Source of the DNA: Acidovorax defluvii | GTDB taxonomy: Bacteria; Pseudomonadota; Gammaproteobacteria; Burkholderiales; Burkholderiaceae_C | Direction of reading: 5' to 3' | Length of the DNA: 36,558 bases | Assembly: GCA_003268905.1 (NCBI GenBank) | Contig: QLTU01000029.1 | Coordinates: 1 to 36,558, forward strand | Part shown: positions 26,504 through 34,889 of the stretch, in pieces | How the letters are laid out: each line of letters opens with the position of its first letter | Position numbering within the stretch: position 1 is the first letter of the stretch | Notes under the pieces: model-generated | Seen by the model: the letters and a program-made list of their open reading frames with translations, nothing else | What the model was told of the DNA's origin: nothing | The model's database searches: none | Program-made: the position numbers and the translations under genes

Positions 26504-26535
26504 CACTGTCCTTAGGACAGTGATGCTAACAAGTG
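26491..26535. repeat. 45-bp palindrome 2 (21-bp arms, TTA loop) over the abiE promoter
   Basis: Perfect 21-base arms (26491-26511 and 26515-26535) flank TTA at 26512-26514 with the same GTCCTTAGGAC centre as palindrome 1. It overlaps the -10 box and reaches the GTG start at 26533. It is probably an AbiEi operator or a structured leader. Confidence 0.95.
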
Positions 26536-27459
26536 AATGATAATTTGATGTTGCCAGAGGCCTTGAACGCCTACATCAGACCTATCCAGGAACGGTTGGG
26601 GGTGTGGGAGCGGCCTGTCGTCACGGGGTACGAGTTGGGCGTTTTGGCCGCGACCCAAGCCACAGACGATCCGATTTCACTGTCTTTGTATACAAACATT
26701 GTCCGGGTCTTGACGTCATTTGGTTTGATTTCACCGGCCAAGGAGTTCAAGGCTGGCACGGTTTATCAGCTTTTTGGGCGCAACAAGCCGCTCCCCATGG
26801 AAGTGGCCTGCTCCGTTGACCCATTCGCATACGTCAGTCATCTGAGCGCCATGGAGTACCACGGCGTCACCGACCGCTTTTCCAAAATTCTGTACCTTTC
26901 CACTCCACCCGAACGGGAGTGGAAGGAGCAAGCGGCTGCACGCATGGACAAGGACCTCAAGATACGCAAGGAGGGATACCTTGCGGCCAAGCTGCCCGTG
27001 TTGAAGTTTCAGAAGTTCGAACGCATTGATGGGATGCGGATTGAGTTGGTGCGTCGCTCGCATCGTGGTGCCTTTAAGACGATCAAGTCGCCGTCCATTC
27101 GCGTTGCAATGGTGGGTCGAACCTTCTTGGACATGCTCCGCGAACCGGAGCTGTGCGGCGGGATACAGCATGTCGTCGATACCTACCGGGAATATGCGGT
27201 CAAGTATCTGAAACTCATCATTGACGAGGTTGGCCAGCACGGGACGTCGATTGAGCAGGCGCGGGCTGGCTACCTGCTGGAAACGGTGTGTGGTCTCTCG
27301 GATCCAGTCATTGATGCGTGGGCGTCCAAGGTTCAACGAGGAGGCTCCCGCAAGCTGGACCCACAGGCAGAGTACGCATCTGTTTTCTCTGAAAGATGGG
27401 CGCTGTCGGTCAACGTTCCGTCACTGGATGCGTCGCAAACCGATTCGGGGGACTCATGA
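26533..27459 (+). CDS. abiEi: AbiEi-family antitoxin/repressor
   Basis: This protein has 308 residues from GTG 26533; an ATG at 26548 is an equally good start because no ribosome binding site stands out and the GTG lies in the palindrome. The N-terminal winged helix (GYELGVLAATQAT, LSLYTNIVRVLTSFGLISP) is followed by a domain with VSHLSAMEYHGVTDRF and IRVAMVGRTFLDMLREPELC. This is the COG5340 pattern of type IV antitoxins that repress their operon and block AbiEii. The stop overlaps the abiEii start (ATGA at 27456-27459). Confidence 0.88.
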   Translation: MNDNLMLPEALNAYIRPIQERLGVWERPVVTGYELGVLAATQATDDPISLSLYTNIVRVLTSFGLISPAKEFKAGTVYQLFGRNKPLPMEVACSVDPFAYVSHLSAMEYHGVTDRFSKILYLSTPPEREWKEQAAARMDKDLKIRKEGYLAAKLPVLKFQKFERIDGMRIELVRRSHRGAFKTIKSPSIRVAMVGRTFLDMLREPELCGGIQHVVDTYREYAVKYLKLIIDEVGQHGTSIEQARAGYLLETVCGLSDPVIDAWASKVQRGGSRKLDPQAEYASVFSERWALSVNVPSLDASQTDSGDS

Positions 27460-28307
27460 ACGAAGTTGAAATCGACGCGTGGGTGTCACAAGCTCCACAA
27501 GGCCAACGGGGCTTCCGGGAGGCGGTGCACACCATCCTCGACGGTATTGGCCATTCCCAGAATCTGAGTGCCAAGATGGTGATGAAGGGTGGACTTCTGC
27601 TGGCCATACGGTATGCCAGTTCTCGCTACACCCGGGACTTGGATTTTTCTACCAGGGACAAGTACACGGCAGAAAGTGTCGAGCTGCTTTTGGCAGAACT
27701 GCGGGAGGGGCTTGTCACTGCAGAGGGCCGACTTTCCTACGACACGCTTTGCCGTTTGCAGTCTCACAGGGTTGAACCCAAGGGCGAGAACAAGACCCAC
27801 CAGAGCCTGGCCTTGAAAATCGGGTTCGCGAACCGGAGCAATGCAGGGCAGATGGCTCGCCTGGAGGCAGGTACTTCGCCTCAGGTGGTCGAAATTGACT
27901 ACAGCTTCAATGAGGCTGTTTTTGATGTGGAGGTGCTGGAATTGGATGGAGGGGCAACCATCCATTCCTACACCCTGAACAACGTGCTGGCTGAAAAGAT
28001 GCGTTCGCTGCTTCAGCAGCCCGTTCGAAGAAGAAACCGCCGACAAGACGTCTATGACATCTGGCTATTGCGGGAGTCCGGGCCTGCGCTTACTGCTGAC
28101 GATCTCGTCAAGATTCATGAGATTTTGGTGGCTTCTTGCGGCTCCAAGGGTATCGTTCCGGACATCCACTCCATGGAATCGGCCGAGGTTGTATCCATGG
28201 CGCGCACTGGGTACCAGGAGTTAGCGGCAGACGTTGATGGCGAATTGCCGCCATTCGACGAGGCGATGGGTCAGGTTGTGAAGCTGTATCGCTCTCTGTC
28301 ATGGTGA
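27456..28307 (+). CDS. abiEii: AbiEii-family nucleotidyltransferase toxin
   Basis: This protein of 283 residues is a COG2253 nucleotidyltransferase. The active-site region VMKGGLLLAIRY, then SSRYTRDLDFS, gives the KGG and DLD signature. The later ALKIGFANR, VVEIDYSFNE and LAEKMRSLLQQ, then RRQDVYDIWLL segments complete the family pattern. AbiEii uses nucleotides, preferring GTP in the studied case, and causes reversible growth arrest during phage infection. All key acidic residues are present. The start at 27456 is set by the overlap with abiEi. A frame upstream of this (from 27396) is not expected to be used. Confidence 0.9.
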   Translation: MNEVEIDAWVSQAPQGQRGFREAVHTILDGIGHSQNLSAKMVMKGGLLLAIRYASSRYTRDLDFSTRDKYTAESVELLLAELREGLVTAEGRLSYDTLCRLQSHRVEPKGENKTHQSLALKIGFANRSNAGQMARLEAGTSPQVVEIDYSFNEAVFDVEVLELDGGATIHSYTLNNVLAEKMRSLLQQPVRRRNRRQDVYDIWLLRESGPALTADDLVKIHEILVASCGSKGIVPDIHSMESAEVVSMARTGYQELAADVDGELPPFDEAMGQVVKLYRSLSW

Positions 28308-28666
28308 TACTGGCCAGAGCTGGTCAGTAGATCGAAAGGGTTGGACGTTGGCAATCGGCCAGGCGCCGACCTTCGACGCGCCGGGACGGCCGGCCGTTTC
28401 AGGCTGGGTGCAGAAGTTCACCAGCGACTGCTTTGCGGCACCTAAGTGCTGGACAACGAGTCCAGCGGTCTGCGCATCACCATCCATCTGCAACACGTGG
28501 GTTTTGATCATGGTTAACTTAGCTTTGCGCTCCTCCGCCTAGTGTTGTGCGCATAGCTGGCGCGCCGCTCATCTTCCAAAGCTGCTCAGCCGCTCTGTGC
28601 CCGCCGTCGCAGCGCATCCATCTGAAACAGGCAGCGGAACCTCGCCCAACAATCCCGCTCCGCGCG
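28308..28666. other. Intergenic stretch without a convincing gene
   Basis: Nothing firm is coded here. A minus-strand frame at 28299-28511 could encode 70 residues (starting MIKTHVLQMDGDAQTAGLVV), but it has no positioned ribosome binding site and runs antisense into the abiEii end. It may be a worn gene fragment. AT content rises toward 28667 where the operator repeats start. Confidence 0.4.
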
Positions 28667-28790
28667 ATGTTGCGTTTTCGTAAATGCAACATTACTCCAA
28701 TGGTTTGTTGCGCTTTAAAGCTTTTAAACCGTTTTAAAAAGCACATGATGTCGCGTTTTAGATGACTTGAGCAACAGTTTCTGTTGCGCT
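28667..28790. promoter_or_regulatory. Repeated operator-like sites upstream of the HTH-AAA-protease operon
   Basis: TGTTGCGtTTT / TGTTGCGcTTT sequences occur at 28668, 28706 and 28783, and a weaker ATGTCGCGTTTT at 28748. Two inverted repeats are present: ATGTTGC (28667-28673) with GCAACAT (28686-28692), and GCAACAG-TTT-CTGTTGC (28771-28787), the latter overlapping the -35. These are probably binding sites of the downstream HTH protein. Confidence 0.6.
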
Positions 28791-28812
28791 TTTATGCAAA
28801 TAGCGGTACTAT
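28784..28812 (+). promoter_or_regulatory. Probable promoter of the HTH-AAA-protease operon
   Basis: TTGCGC (28784-28789) and TACTAT (28807-28812) are 17 bp apart, 30 bp ahead of the ATG at 28842. The -35 overlaps the GCAACAG/CTGTTGC operator, fitting repressor control. Confidence 0.6.
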
Positions 28813-28841
28813 GTGGACGTACAGCGCTATATCCTGTTTTC

Positions 28842-29249
28842 ATGCCTAAAGCTAGTGCCAATCCTGACCTGCAGCAGCTCGTGCGTTCGCATATCGCGGC
28901 TACGAGTGCTTGCGAGCTTGGCCGGGTGGCAGGCGTGCATCGGTCTACTGTTCTTCGGTTTTCCGAGACAGGGCGCGCAACTTCTGCAACCGCGCACAAG
29001 TTGACGGTGGCCATGGCAACTCTTTCGATTGCGCAAAGCAATCCTGCGGAGAGTGCTACCGCATCGAGTGGCAACCCCGGCGCTGGTGGCCATGCTCATG
29101 CCGCGGTTCAGCAGCAGATCCCCCAGGAACTGTTGTCGCTTCGGACGATGCTGCAGACGCTCATATCCCTGATTGATGGACAGTACGGCCGCCTCGATTT
29201 GCCGGCGGAGCGCAATGCCGCTCCTGCAGATACAGCGTCGGCAAGTTAG
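28842..29249 (+). CDS. Small HTH regulator of the AAA-subtilase operon
   Basis: This protein of 135 residues has an HTH at about 14-60 (RSHIAATSACELGRVAGVHR, then STVLRFSETGRATSA), followed by a Gly/Ala/His-rich linker and a C-terminal amphipathic helix (LSLRTMLQTLISLIDGQYGR) that may dimerise. The ATG at 28842 is chosen because it lies 30 bp past the -10; an upstream frame start at 28767 would precede the promoter. It ends 16 bp before the AAA gene. It probably represses the operon through the TGTTGCG sites. The family is not recognised beyond the HTH. Confidence 0.65.
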   Translation: MPKASANPDLQQLVRSHIAATSACELGRVAGVHRSTVLRFSETGRATSATAHKLTVAMATLSIAQSNPAESATASSGNPGAGGHAHAAVQQQIPQELLSLRTMLQTLISLIDGQYGRLDLPAERNAAPADTASAS

Positions 29250-29265
29250 TCAACGAGGAGAATTC

Positions 29266-30297
29266 ATGGCAACGGCAAACCTTCGCCCTGATCAGCGCAA
29301 GTCACTTCAACGCACGCTGGATGTACTCATGGAAAGTCGTCGCAACCGTCCTAGGGTCGCAAACGCAGAACAGCAATCGCTTTTGGAGCCGATCGAGCCA
29401 GCGCCAGCCAATTTCGCGTTGCCTCCACAAATTGCCGACCTCGTGTTCCAGATGCCCGTGCGCCGGCGTCTGGTCGATCTGGTGCTCGCGCCTGAAACCA
29501 CTGATGAAATCCAAGAGTTCCTGTACGAGTTCTCTCAGGCCGGAAAGCTTCGGAATCACTCGCTGGATCCTCGGCATACGGTGTTGCTGGTCGGCCCACC
29601 TGGAAACGGTAAAACGAGCTTGGTCGAAGTCATTGCCAGCGAGCTGTCGCTTCCGCTTCTGGCTGTCCGCTACGACGCGATTGTCGACAGCTACCTTGGC
29701 GAGACGTCGAGCAGGATCCGCATGCTCATCGATTTCGCGTCGCGTACGCCTTGTGTGCTGTTCTTCGACGAGTTCGATGCGATCGGCAAGGAGCGAAGCG
29801 ACAATCAGGAGACCGGAGAGATCAAGCGGGTGGTGAGTTCGCTGCTGATGCAGATGGACAGGCTTCCGAGCCACGCTATTGTCGCCTGCGCCACCAACCA
29901 TCCGGAGATGCTGGATCGGGCCGTCTGGCGGCGCTTCCAGGTACGCCTGGAGGTATTTCCTCCCAGCAAAAGGGAACTGAAGGTCTGGTACGAGCGCTTC
30001 GTGCGGGCACTTGATCAACCGACCACACTCTCCTCGGAAACCTTTGCCAAGGCCATGGCTGGGCGCAGCATGGCCGAAATCGAGCAGTTCATGCTAGATG
30101 TCAAACGCAAACTCGTCCTCTTCGGCGATAAACTGAATGCAACCCAGGCGGTTCAGCAAGTTCTGGCAAGAATGCGCAACCAGCCAGGGACTTCAGCGAT
30201 CGAGGAGGAGACAGATGCGCGAGTACCCCCTGGTAAGAGTAGGCCGCGAGCCCGCAAGACAGGCTCGACTGCCCGGCCGACGCCCCCACTTTCCTAA
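29266..30297 (+). CDS. AAA+ ATPase (FtsH/Cdc48 class) paired with a subtilisin-like protease
   Basis: This protein of 343 residues has Walker A GPPGNGKT (110-117), Walker B VLFFDEFDAIG (D168, E169), sensor-1 Asn in CATNHPEMLD (N211), and the Arg finger region WRRF (221-224). These are hallmarks of classic AAA ATPases. The ATG at 29266 has GAGGAG five bases upstream. The last 83 bp overlap the protease gene. It has no membrane segment. It may unfold or regulate substrates for the adjacent protease, or act as sensor. AAA plus subtilase pairs have been noted among predicted conflict systems, but I cannot name an experimentally defined one. Confidence 0.88.
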   Translation: MATANLRPDQRKSLQRTLDVLMESRRNRPRVANAEQQSLLEPIEPAPANFALPPQIADLVFQMPVRRRLVDLVLAPETTDEIQEFLYEFSQAGKLRNHSLDPRHTVLLVGPPGNGKTSLVEVIASELSLPLLAVRYDAIVDSYLGETSSRIRMLIDFASRTPCVLFFDEFDAIGKERSDNQETGEIKRVVSSLLMQMDRLPSHAIVACATNHPEMLDRAVWRRFQVRLEVFPPSKRELKVWYERFVRALDQPTTLSSETFAKAMAGRSMAEIEQFMLDVKRKLVLFGDKLNATQAVQQVLARMRNQPGTSAIEEETDARVPPGKSRPRARKTGSTARPTPPLS

Positions 30298-32818
30298 AAA
30301 GCTTCCGTACGCCAAGCAGCTTGAGCGCCTTGGCCGGAAGTTCGAAGAAGCCGCCTCATCCGTCGTTTCGTTCACGGAGAACGCTCGGATCGCGGCCGAT
30401 CCTCGAGCCGTCATCCCTGAACGCGCGCTTGTCCTTGAGATCATCGGTCCTGTCGACAAATTCGACCAAGCCGTCCAAGCTCTGGGCCTGGAGTGGATGG
30501 GAAGCCAGCATGCCGATGAGTCAGAGGAAGAGCAAGATCCGGCGGCACCCACCGATGACCAACCTCGTGCCAAGATCTTTTACCTGACGATGCCGAGCGA
30601 GAGGGGGCTACGCACCCTTCTTACGGCTTGGAAACGATTCAGTTCCAACAAGCCACCCGCTTCCAAGGAAGAAAAGCGGCTGTGGGACGTCTTTGGCTAC
30701 CTGGCCGACTTTCGGACCTGGTCCGTGCAGGACCGGATCGACCCATCACTGGTGAGGTATGTCAACGCGCTGTTGCTGTCCCGTCCCGATGGCCTGGTGT
30801 CCGTTGAGGTCGATCTCTGGTACAGGACCGAGCAGCAGAGACGGGATCAGTCTGTCGAGAAACTCAGGGCGATCACGGCGGAGTATCAGGGCGAGTTTGT
30901 CGATGTCGTGGACATTCCCGAGATCAACTACCAAGGTGTGTTGCTGCGCCTGCCCGGCCGGGTTGCGAGGCAGATGATCGAGGGCGGCGACGGCTTGGCG
31001 AGGCTTGACGACATCATGAGGATCCGACCTCAAAGTGCATTCGACGGCGACATCATGGACGGTCCGCAGGTGGCACCCAGCCTGGAGCAGGCTGCGGTAC
31101 CGGATACCAACACACAATGCGTCGCAGCATTGCTCGATGGCTACCCGGTTCTTGACCATGACGCCCTGCGTGGTCGCGTGGTTGTTCATGAAGTGGACGT
31201 GACAGCCGCCCAAGTACAGGTAGGACACCGTATTCACGGAACCGCAATGGCATCCCTTGTGGCGCATGGTGATCTGCGAACAAGCTCGGATCCATTGCCA
31301 TCCCGCATTGCGGTCATACCGGTTCTCACCGGTGGTGGTGCGGTAGAAGGCATGCCGGCTGGCAAGTTGGCAATCGGGGTCATCTACCGGGCCTTGCAGG
31401 CACTGGTCAGAGAGCGCCAGTCCGAGACGTCGGCCCTGTCCAGGGTCGTGGTCGTCAACCACTCGATCTGCGATACCTATGCCCCGTTCGTTCGTGCGAG
31501 CTCTCCTTGGGCATGCCTGATCGACCACTTCAGCCATAGCAACCGTCTGCTGTTCATCGTCAGCGCAGGCAACATCAAAGCGCCAATACCTATCAAAGGG
31601 CTCTCCAGCGCGCAGGAGCTGATCGACATGAATCCGCAGGAACGCGATGCGCTTGTGATCGACAGCCTTCGCGAGTCCAGCGGCACCCGTGGGCTCCTCT
31701 GTCCGGCTGAGACGCTCAATGGTCTGTCCATTGGCGCACTGCACTTTGACGACAGTCCAGAAGGACCTGACACGGAAATCGATCCGTTCCTCGATATCGA
31801 GATGATCTCACTCGGTTCAGCGCTCGGCCTGGGGCTGAATCGAAGTGTGAAGCCGGACCTGGTCGAGTCTGGCGGCCGAGGGGCTTTGAGCGTCTCGGTC
31901 AATTCTGATGGCGCCGTTCAGGTGCATCCCAGCCCTTCCAGCGAAATGGGGCACAAGGTGGCGCGACCTGGTCTCACGGGCGAGTCCAATCGGTATGGCC
32001 TGTCGATGGGTACCAGCGACGCGGCTGCGTTGACAACGCGGTCCGCGGTTCAGATCGCGACCATGCTCGAAGAGGTGTTTCAGCAGGACGGGGAACGCTG
32101 GAGCGACAAGCCCACGAGAGCGGTGATGCTCAAAGCACTTCTGGTGCATGGCGCACGCTGGGGAAGCGTTGGAGAGTTGTTCTTCAACTTGATCAAGGAC
32201 CCTGACAACCACCACCACCGAGTCTCTGAAAAGGACCAGACATCGCGCTTCGTCGGCTTCGGTAAGCCTGACTCGGATCGAGTGCTGGGAGGTACCAAGA
32301 ATCGGATCACGCTGCTCGCGGATGACCAGATCAAGCACGAGGATCGGCATGTGTTCCGGCTGCCGGTTCCATCTCACATGCTCAAGTCGCGGGACCTGCG
32401 TACAGTGACGATCACGCTGGCATGGACCTCCCCGGTTCACGTGTCCTCTGTCGACTACCGTGCGGTGACTCTGAAGCTGGTGGATGGCGATGGGCAACAG
32501 AAATTTTGGCAAGGCGTTGACAGAGGTGCTATCCAAGCGCAGCCGGTGCAGTTCACGATGGAGCGGGGAACAATCGCCCATCTTCAGTTGTCGGGCGATA
32601 CGCTGTGGCGTTACGGGAAGGCGACCGACGCGCAGCTGGAGATCGCTGTCCAGGCGATGGCTAAGCACGAGTCTATGAAGCACATACAGGTGCCCTACGC
32701 ACTCGCCATCACCCTGGAAGTGGCGCAGGGAATCGATACCAAGGTGTATGAGGAAATTCGGGACCAGGTTCGTGAGCGTCAGGGGCTGCGCACCAGGGCT
32801 GCAACAAGGAGGAACTGA
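30215..32818 (+). CDS. Subtilisin-like (S8) serine protease with intact catalytic residues
   Basis: This protein of 867 residues has its S8 domain from about 300 to 620: Asp308 in ALLDGYPVLD, His341 in HRIHGTAMASL, oxyanion Asn453 in FIVSAGNIK, and Ser601 in GLSMGTSDAAALTTR. GTSDAAA replaces the usual GTSMAAP. The N-terminal 280 residues contain no signal peptide, so the protein is expected to stay in the cytosol. A C-terminal region of 240 residues has beta-rich character (TVTITLAWTSPVHVSSVDYR). The ATG at 30215 follows GAGGAGGAG. Cytosolic subtilases beside AAA ATPases are likely defence effectors; target unknown. Confidence 0.88.
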   Translation: MREYPLVRVGREPARQARLPGRRPHFPKKLPYAKQLERLGRKFEEAASSVVSFTENARIAADPRAVIPERALVLEIIGPVDKFDQAVQALGLEWMGSQHADESEEEQDPAAPTDDQPRAKIFYLTMPSERGLRTLLTAWKRFSSNKPPASKEEKRLWDVFGYLADFRTWSVQDRIDPSLVRYVNALLLSRPDGLVSVEVDLWYRTEQQRRDQSVEKLRAITAEYQGEFVDVVDIPEINYQGVLLRLPGRVARQMIEGGDGLARLDDIMRIRPQSAFDGDIMDGPQVAPSLEQAAVPDTNTQCVAALLDGYPVLDHDALRGRVVVHEVDVTAAQVQVGHRIHGTAMASLVAHGDLRTSSDPLPSRIAVIPVLTGGGAVEGMPAGKLAIGVIYRALQALVRERQSETSALSRVVVVNHSICDTYAPFVRASSPWACLIDHFSHSNRLLFIVSAGNIKAPIPIKGLSSAQELIDMNPQERDALVIDSLRESSGTRGLLCPAETLNGLSIGALHFDDSPEGPDTEIDPFLDIEMISLGSALGLGLNRSVKPDLVESGGRGALSVSVNSDGAVQVHPSPSSEMGHKVARPGLTGESNRYGLSMGTSDAAALTTRSAVQIATMLEEVFQQDGERWSDKPTRAVMLKALLVHGARWGSVGELFFNLIKDPDNHHHRVSEKDQTSRFVGFGKPDSDRVLGGTKNRITLLADDQIKHEDRHVFRLPVPSHMLKSRDLRTVTITLAWTSPVHVSSVDYRAVTLKLVDGDGQQKFWQGVDRGAIQAQPVQFTMERGTIAHLQLSGDTLWRYGKATDAQLEIAVQAMAKHESMKHIQVPYALAITLEVAQGIDTKVYEEIRDQVRERQGLRTRAATRRN

Positions 32819-32819
32819 C

Positions 32820-33722
32820 GTGGGCGAATTCAAACGTGAAAACTCTCTCGGGGCGTTGCCGGTTCAGGACATCGCTGACTACCTGATCGCGATCGGGGAC
32901 GTGGAAGAGGCCGGCCGTTTCATCAGTGGCGGGGTGGCCGCGCAGGGCTTGCCTGGTTACCACCCAGCCTACAGCCACAAGGGAATGGTGGTTGGTTTCA
33001 TCGAGCCTTCTGAAGATGACGATCTTCCAATCCAGCCGGCCTCCTCGATCCAAGCGGATCGCACCTTGCAAGGGCAGAGAATAAAGGTCACTCTGGATCG
33101 GTTCTATGTGGAGGCCTACCCTGGTTTGGGCGAGCACATCATCCTGTGTGAGTTCAACGGCAAAAACCAAATTCGGCCGGAAGGCGAAGTGCTGAAATTC
33201 GCCAAGAAGCTCAGTGCGAATGACCGGTCCGCTGCCGCGGTGGTGAACGCCCCTGTCTTCCTTGGCCTCACTGTTTCCAACGATGGCATCGAGTTTGAGG
33301 GGCGCACCGTCAATGTCCGCAGCAGAGGTAGTGAAGCCATCCTGGGCGCACTTGATTCGCCGGTCTTCAAAGCAGGTCTATCCCTGATCAACACCGCACA
33401 GCCTGCGCTGAAGCCCTTTGTGAGCTTGGCTACGGCAGCAATCAAAACGGTAGAAAGTGGGACCTTCAACAAGCAGGTGCACGAGTTCAACTTGGGTCTG
33501 GATTTCAGCGATAGAGCTACCTCCACGCGCCTGAGGCTGGGGACGTACATCGTGGTCCAGACGGATGCAAACACCTGGAATTGGAACGACTTCAACTGGC
33601 AACGCGGCTCATCGCAGCTGCAAGATCGCCGCCCGGTAGCAGGTGAATCGATTGGGTTCAACTACATAGCCATCGGCGTTAGCCGGTTCGAAAGCCCTGA
33701 ACCTATAAGAGGTCGCCGCTAG
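32820..33722 (+). CDS. Third gene of the AAA-subtilase operon, function unknown
   Basis: This protein of 300 residues starts at GTG 32820, one base after the protease stop (32816-32818), with AAGGAGGA at 32806-32813. The first half looks beta-rich (IKVTLDRFYVEAYPGLGEHI, then ILCEFNGKNQ) and a C2-like or adhesin-like fold is possible. The middle has an amphipathic stretch (FKAGLSLINTAQPALKPFVS, then LATAAIKTVES), and the end has LGTYIVVQTDANTWNWNDFN. No catalytic motif or signal peptide is evident. Close coupling says it works with the protease and ATPase, perhaps as the substrate, sensor or effector. I do not recognise the family. Confidence 0.75.
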   Translation: MGEFKRENSLGALPVQDIADYLIAIGDVEEAGRFISGGVAAQGLPGYHPAYSHKGMVVGFIEPSEDDDLPIQPASSIQADRTLQGQRIKVTLDRFYVEAYPGLGEHIILCEFNGKNQIRPEGEVLKFAKKLSANDRSAAAVVNAPVFLGLTVSNDGIEFEGRTVNVRSRGSEAILGALDSPVFKAGLSLINTAQPALKPFVSLATAAIKTVESGTFNKQVHEFNLGLDFSDRATSTRLRLGTYIVVQTDANTWNWNDFNWQRGSSQLQDRRPVAGESIGFNYIAIGVSRFESPEPIRGRR

Positions 33723-33882
33723 CCCAAGTGAGAGCGGGTAAGCTCTTTGCCTGGCTGGGCAAAGCATTCAGGCTTCTAAATCGCCCGTGCTTTGAAGGCC
33801 TTTCCTGGCGCTCCGATCGGCAAGACTTGCGTAGCGACTCATTCGCGATGAGACCACTAGAGCCAATGGCCTGAAAGACGAA

Positions 33883-34641
33883 ATGATGACGCCATATGAA
33901 CCGCCCATTGAGCCGCTATCCGGGAACTGGAACGAGGACAAAGCGAAAATTTTCAAGCTGGCTCAAACCCCTACCAGCGCGCAAGAATTCCCCACTCTTG
34001 TGCAATCGGTTCATGCCCTTTTCCGTGCTCTCGCGCCGGCAGCAGTCTCTCCGCTCGGGATTGAACAGCGAGTAGGGCTGAGCAGGAAGATCCACAACGA
34101 GTTGTACCCGCTGGGTCACTTTGCGGAGCTTCACTTTGCCGCCTCTGCTGAAGTCCAGATTACCTGGCACGACGGCAGTCAGTCCTTCGACGCTACGGTC
34201 GAGGATCGCCGGGCTGAATTGGAATTCTCGAGCAAGTTCTTGGAGATCACCACGCTGCAAGATAAAGAAGACGCTGACCAGCTGGATGCGTTAAATCCAA
34301 CAGGCATCGTGAGCTTTTCAAGTAGTGAGCACCCGGTGTTGGCGGATCACCGCCGCAAGGTCGGTCTTCTAAGGAGCGTCCTGGAGAAGAAGGCGAAGAT
34401 TACTTACCCGGCTGGTACGGCGTTACTTGTCTACACCGACGAATTTCGCTTCAAGAGCTTCACAGTTGGGGCACCGGCACCCGTTATCGATCAACCGCAC
34501 GACTGTGGTGAAGTGCTTGACGAAATGAAGTCGTCGCTCGGAGGCTTTGACGCAGTTTACGTCTTCAGCAAGCAAGCCATCTACTGCACACTCTCAGGTG
34601 GCGAGGTCTTCGTTGAACGCGAAGAGCCTGACCCGGCCTGA
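33883..34641 (+). CDS. Uncharacterised protein downstream of the AAA-subtilase operon
   Basis: This protein of 252 residues starts ATGATG at 33883, with GAAAGACGAA just upstream. The centre reads SFDATVEDRRAELEFSSKFL, then EITTLQDKEDADQLD; the D...E-x-T spacing faintly recalls PD-(D/E)XK folds but a Lys is not in the expected place. It ends with a strand-rich region (TALLVYTDEFRFKSFTV, DAVYVFSKQAIYCTL). The gene is 160 bp from the previous one, so it may be an independent unit. No family was recognised. Confidence 0.65.
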   Translation: MMTPYEPPIEPLSGNWNEDKAKIFKLAQTPTSAQEFPTLVQSVHALFRALAPAAVSPLGIEQRVGLSRKIHNELYPLGHFAELHFAASAEVQITWHDGSQSFDATVEDRRAELEFSSKFLEITTLQDKEDADQLDALNPTGIVSFSSSEHPVLADHRRKVGLLRSVLEKKAKITYPAGTALLVYTDEFRFKSFTVGAPAPVIDQPHDCGEVLDEMKSSLGGFDAVYVFSKQAIYCTLSGGEVFVEREEPDPA

Positions 34642-34824
34642 ATGTGGCGCTGCGCGATTGCAGGCCAGGCTGAACATATCAGCCGTTCTGCCTGATCAGT
34701 GGGCGTAGTTGACACCTGGATTTGCTTCGCGCTCAAACGCAGCTACGTTGGTCTCAGGGTATCCGGATCTGGATGGGTTTCCGGCCTCTGAGTCGAGTTG
34801 GGTCATCTTGGCGTAAAGCAGGAT

Positions 34825-34853
34825 TTGCCGTTGCTGGCTGTGCGTGTTACTTT
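34825..34853 (+). promoter_or_regulatory. Possible promoter of the mntA-hepT pair
   Basis: TTGCCG (34825-34830) and TACTTT (34848-34853) are 17 bp apart, 36 bp before ATG 34890. The rest of 34642-34824 has no recognised feature. Confidence 0.4.
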
Positions 34854-34889
34854 GTCCTGAAACCGGATTCCATTGTGAGAGACGCAGAT

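Noticed and set aside
26407..26535. The twin palindromes as transcription terminators
   Set aside because: Neither is followed by a T-run, and one overlaps a promoter and start codon.
28299..28511. Minus-strand 70-codon frame as a real gene
   Set aside because: No positioned ribosome binding site or family match; kept only as a possible fragment in the gap note.
28667..28790. The repeated TGTTGCG sites as a small CRISPR array
   Set aside because: Repeats are about 10 bp with irregular spacing and no Cas genes; they fit operators.
33745..33764. Hairpin CTTTGCC/GGCAAAG after the protease operon as a terminator
   Set aside because: No T-run follows the stem, so a rho-independent terminator cannot be supported.
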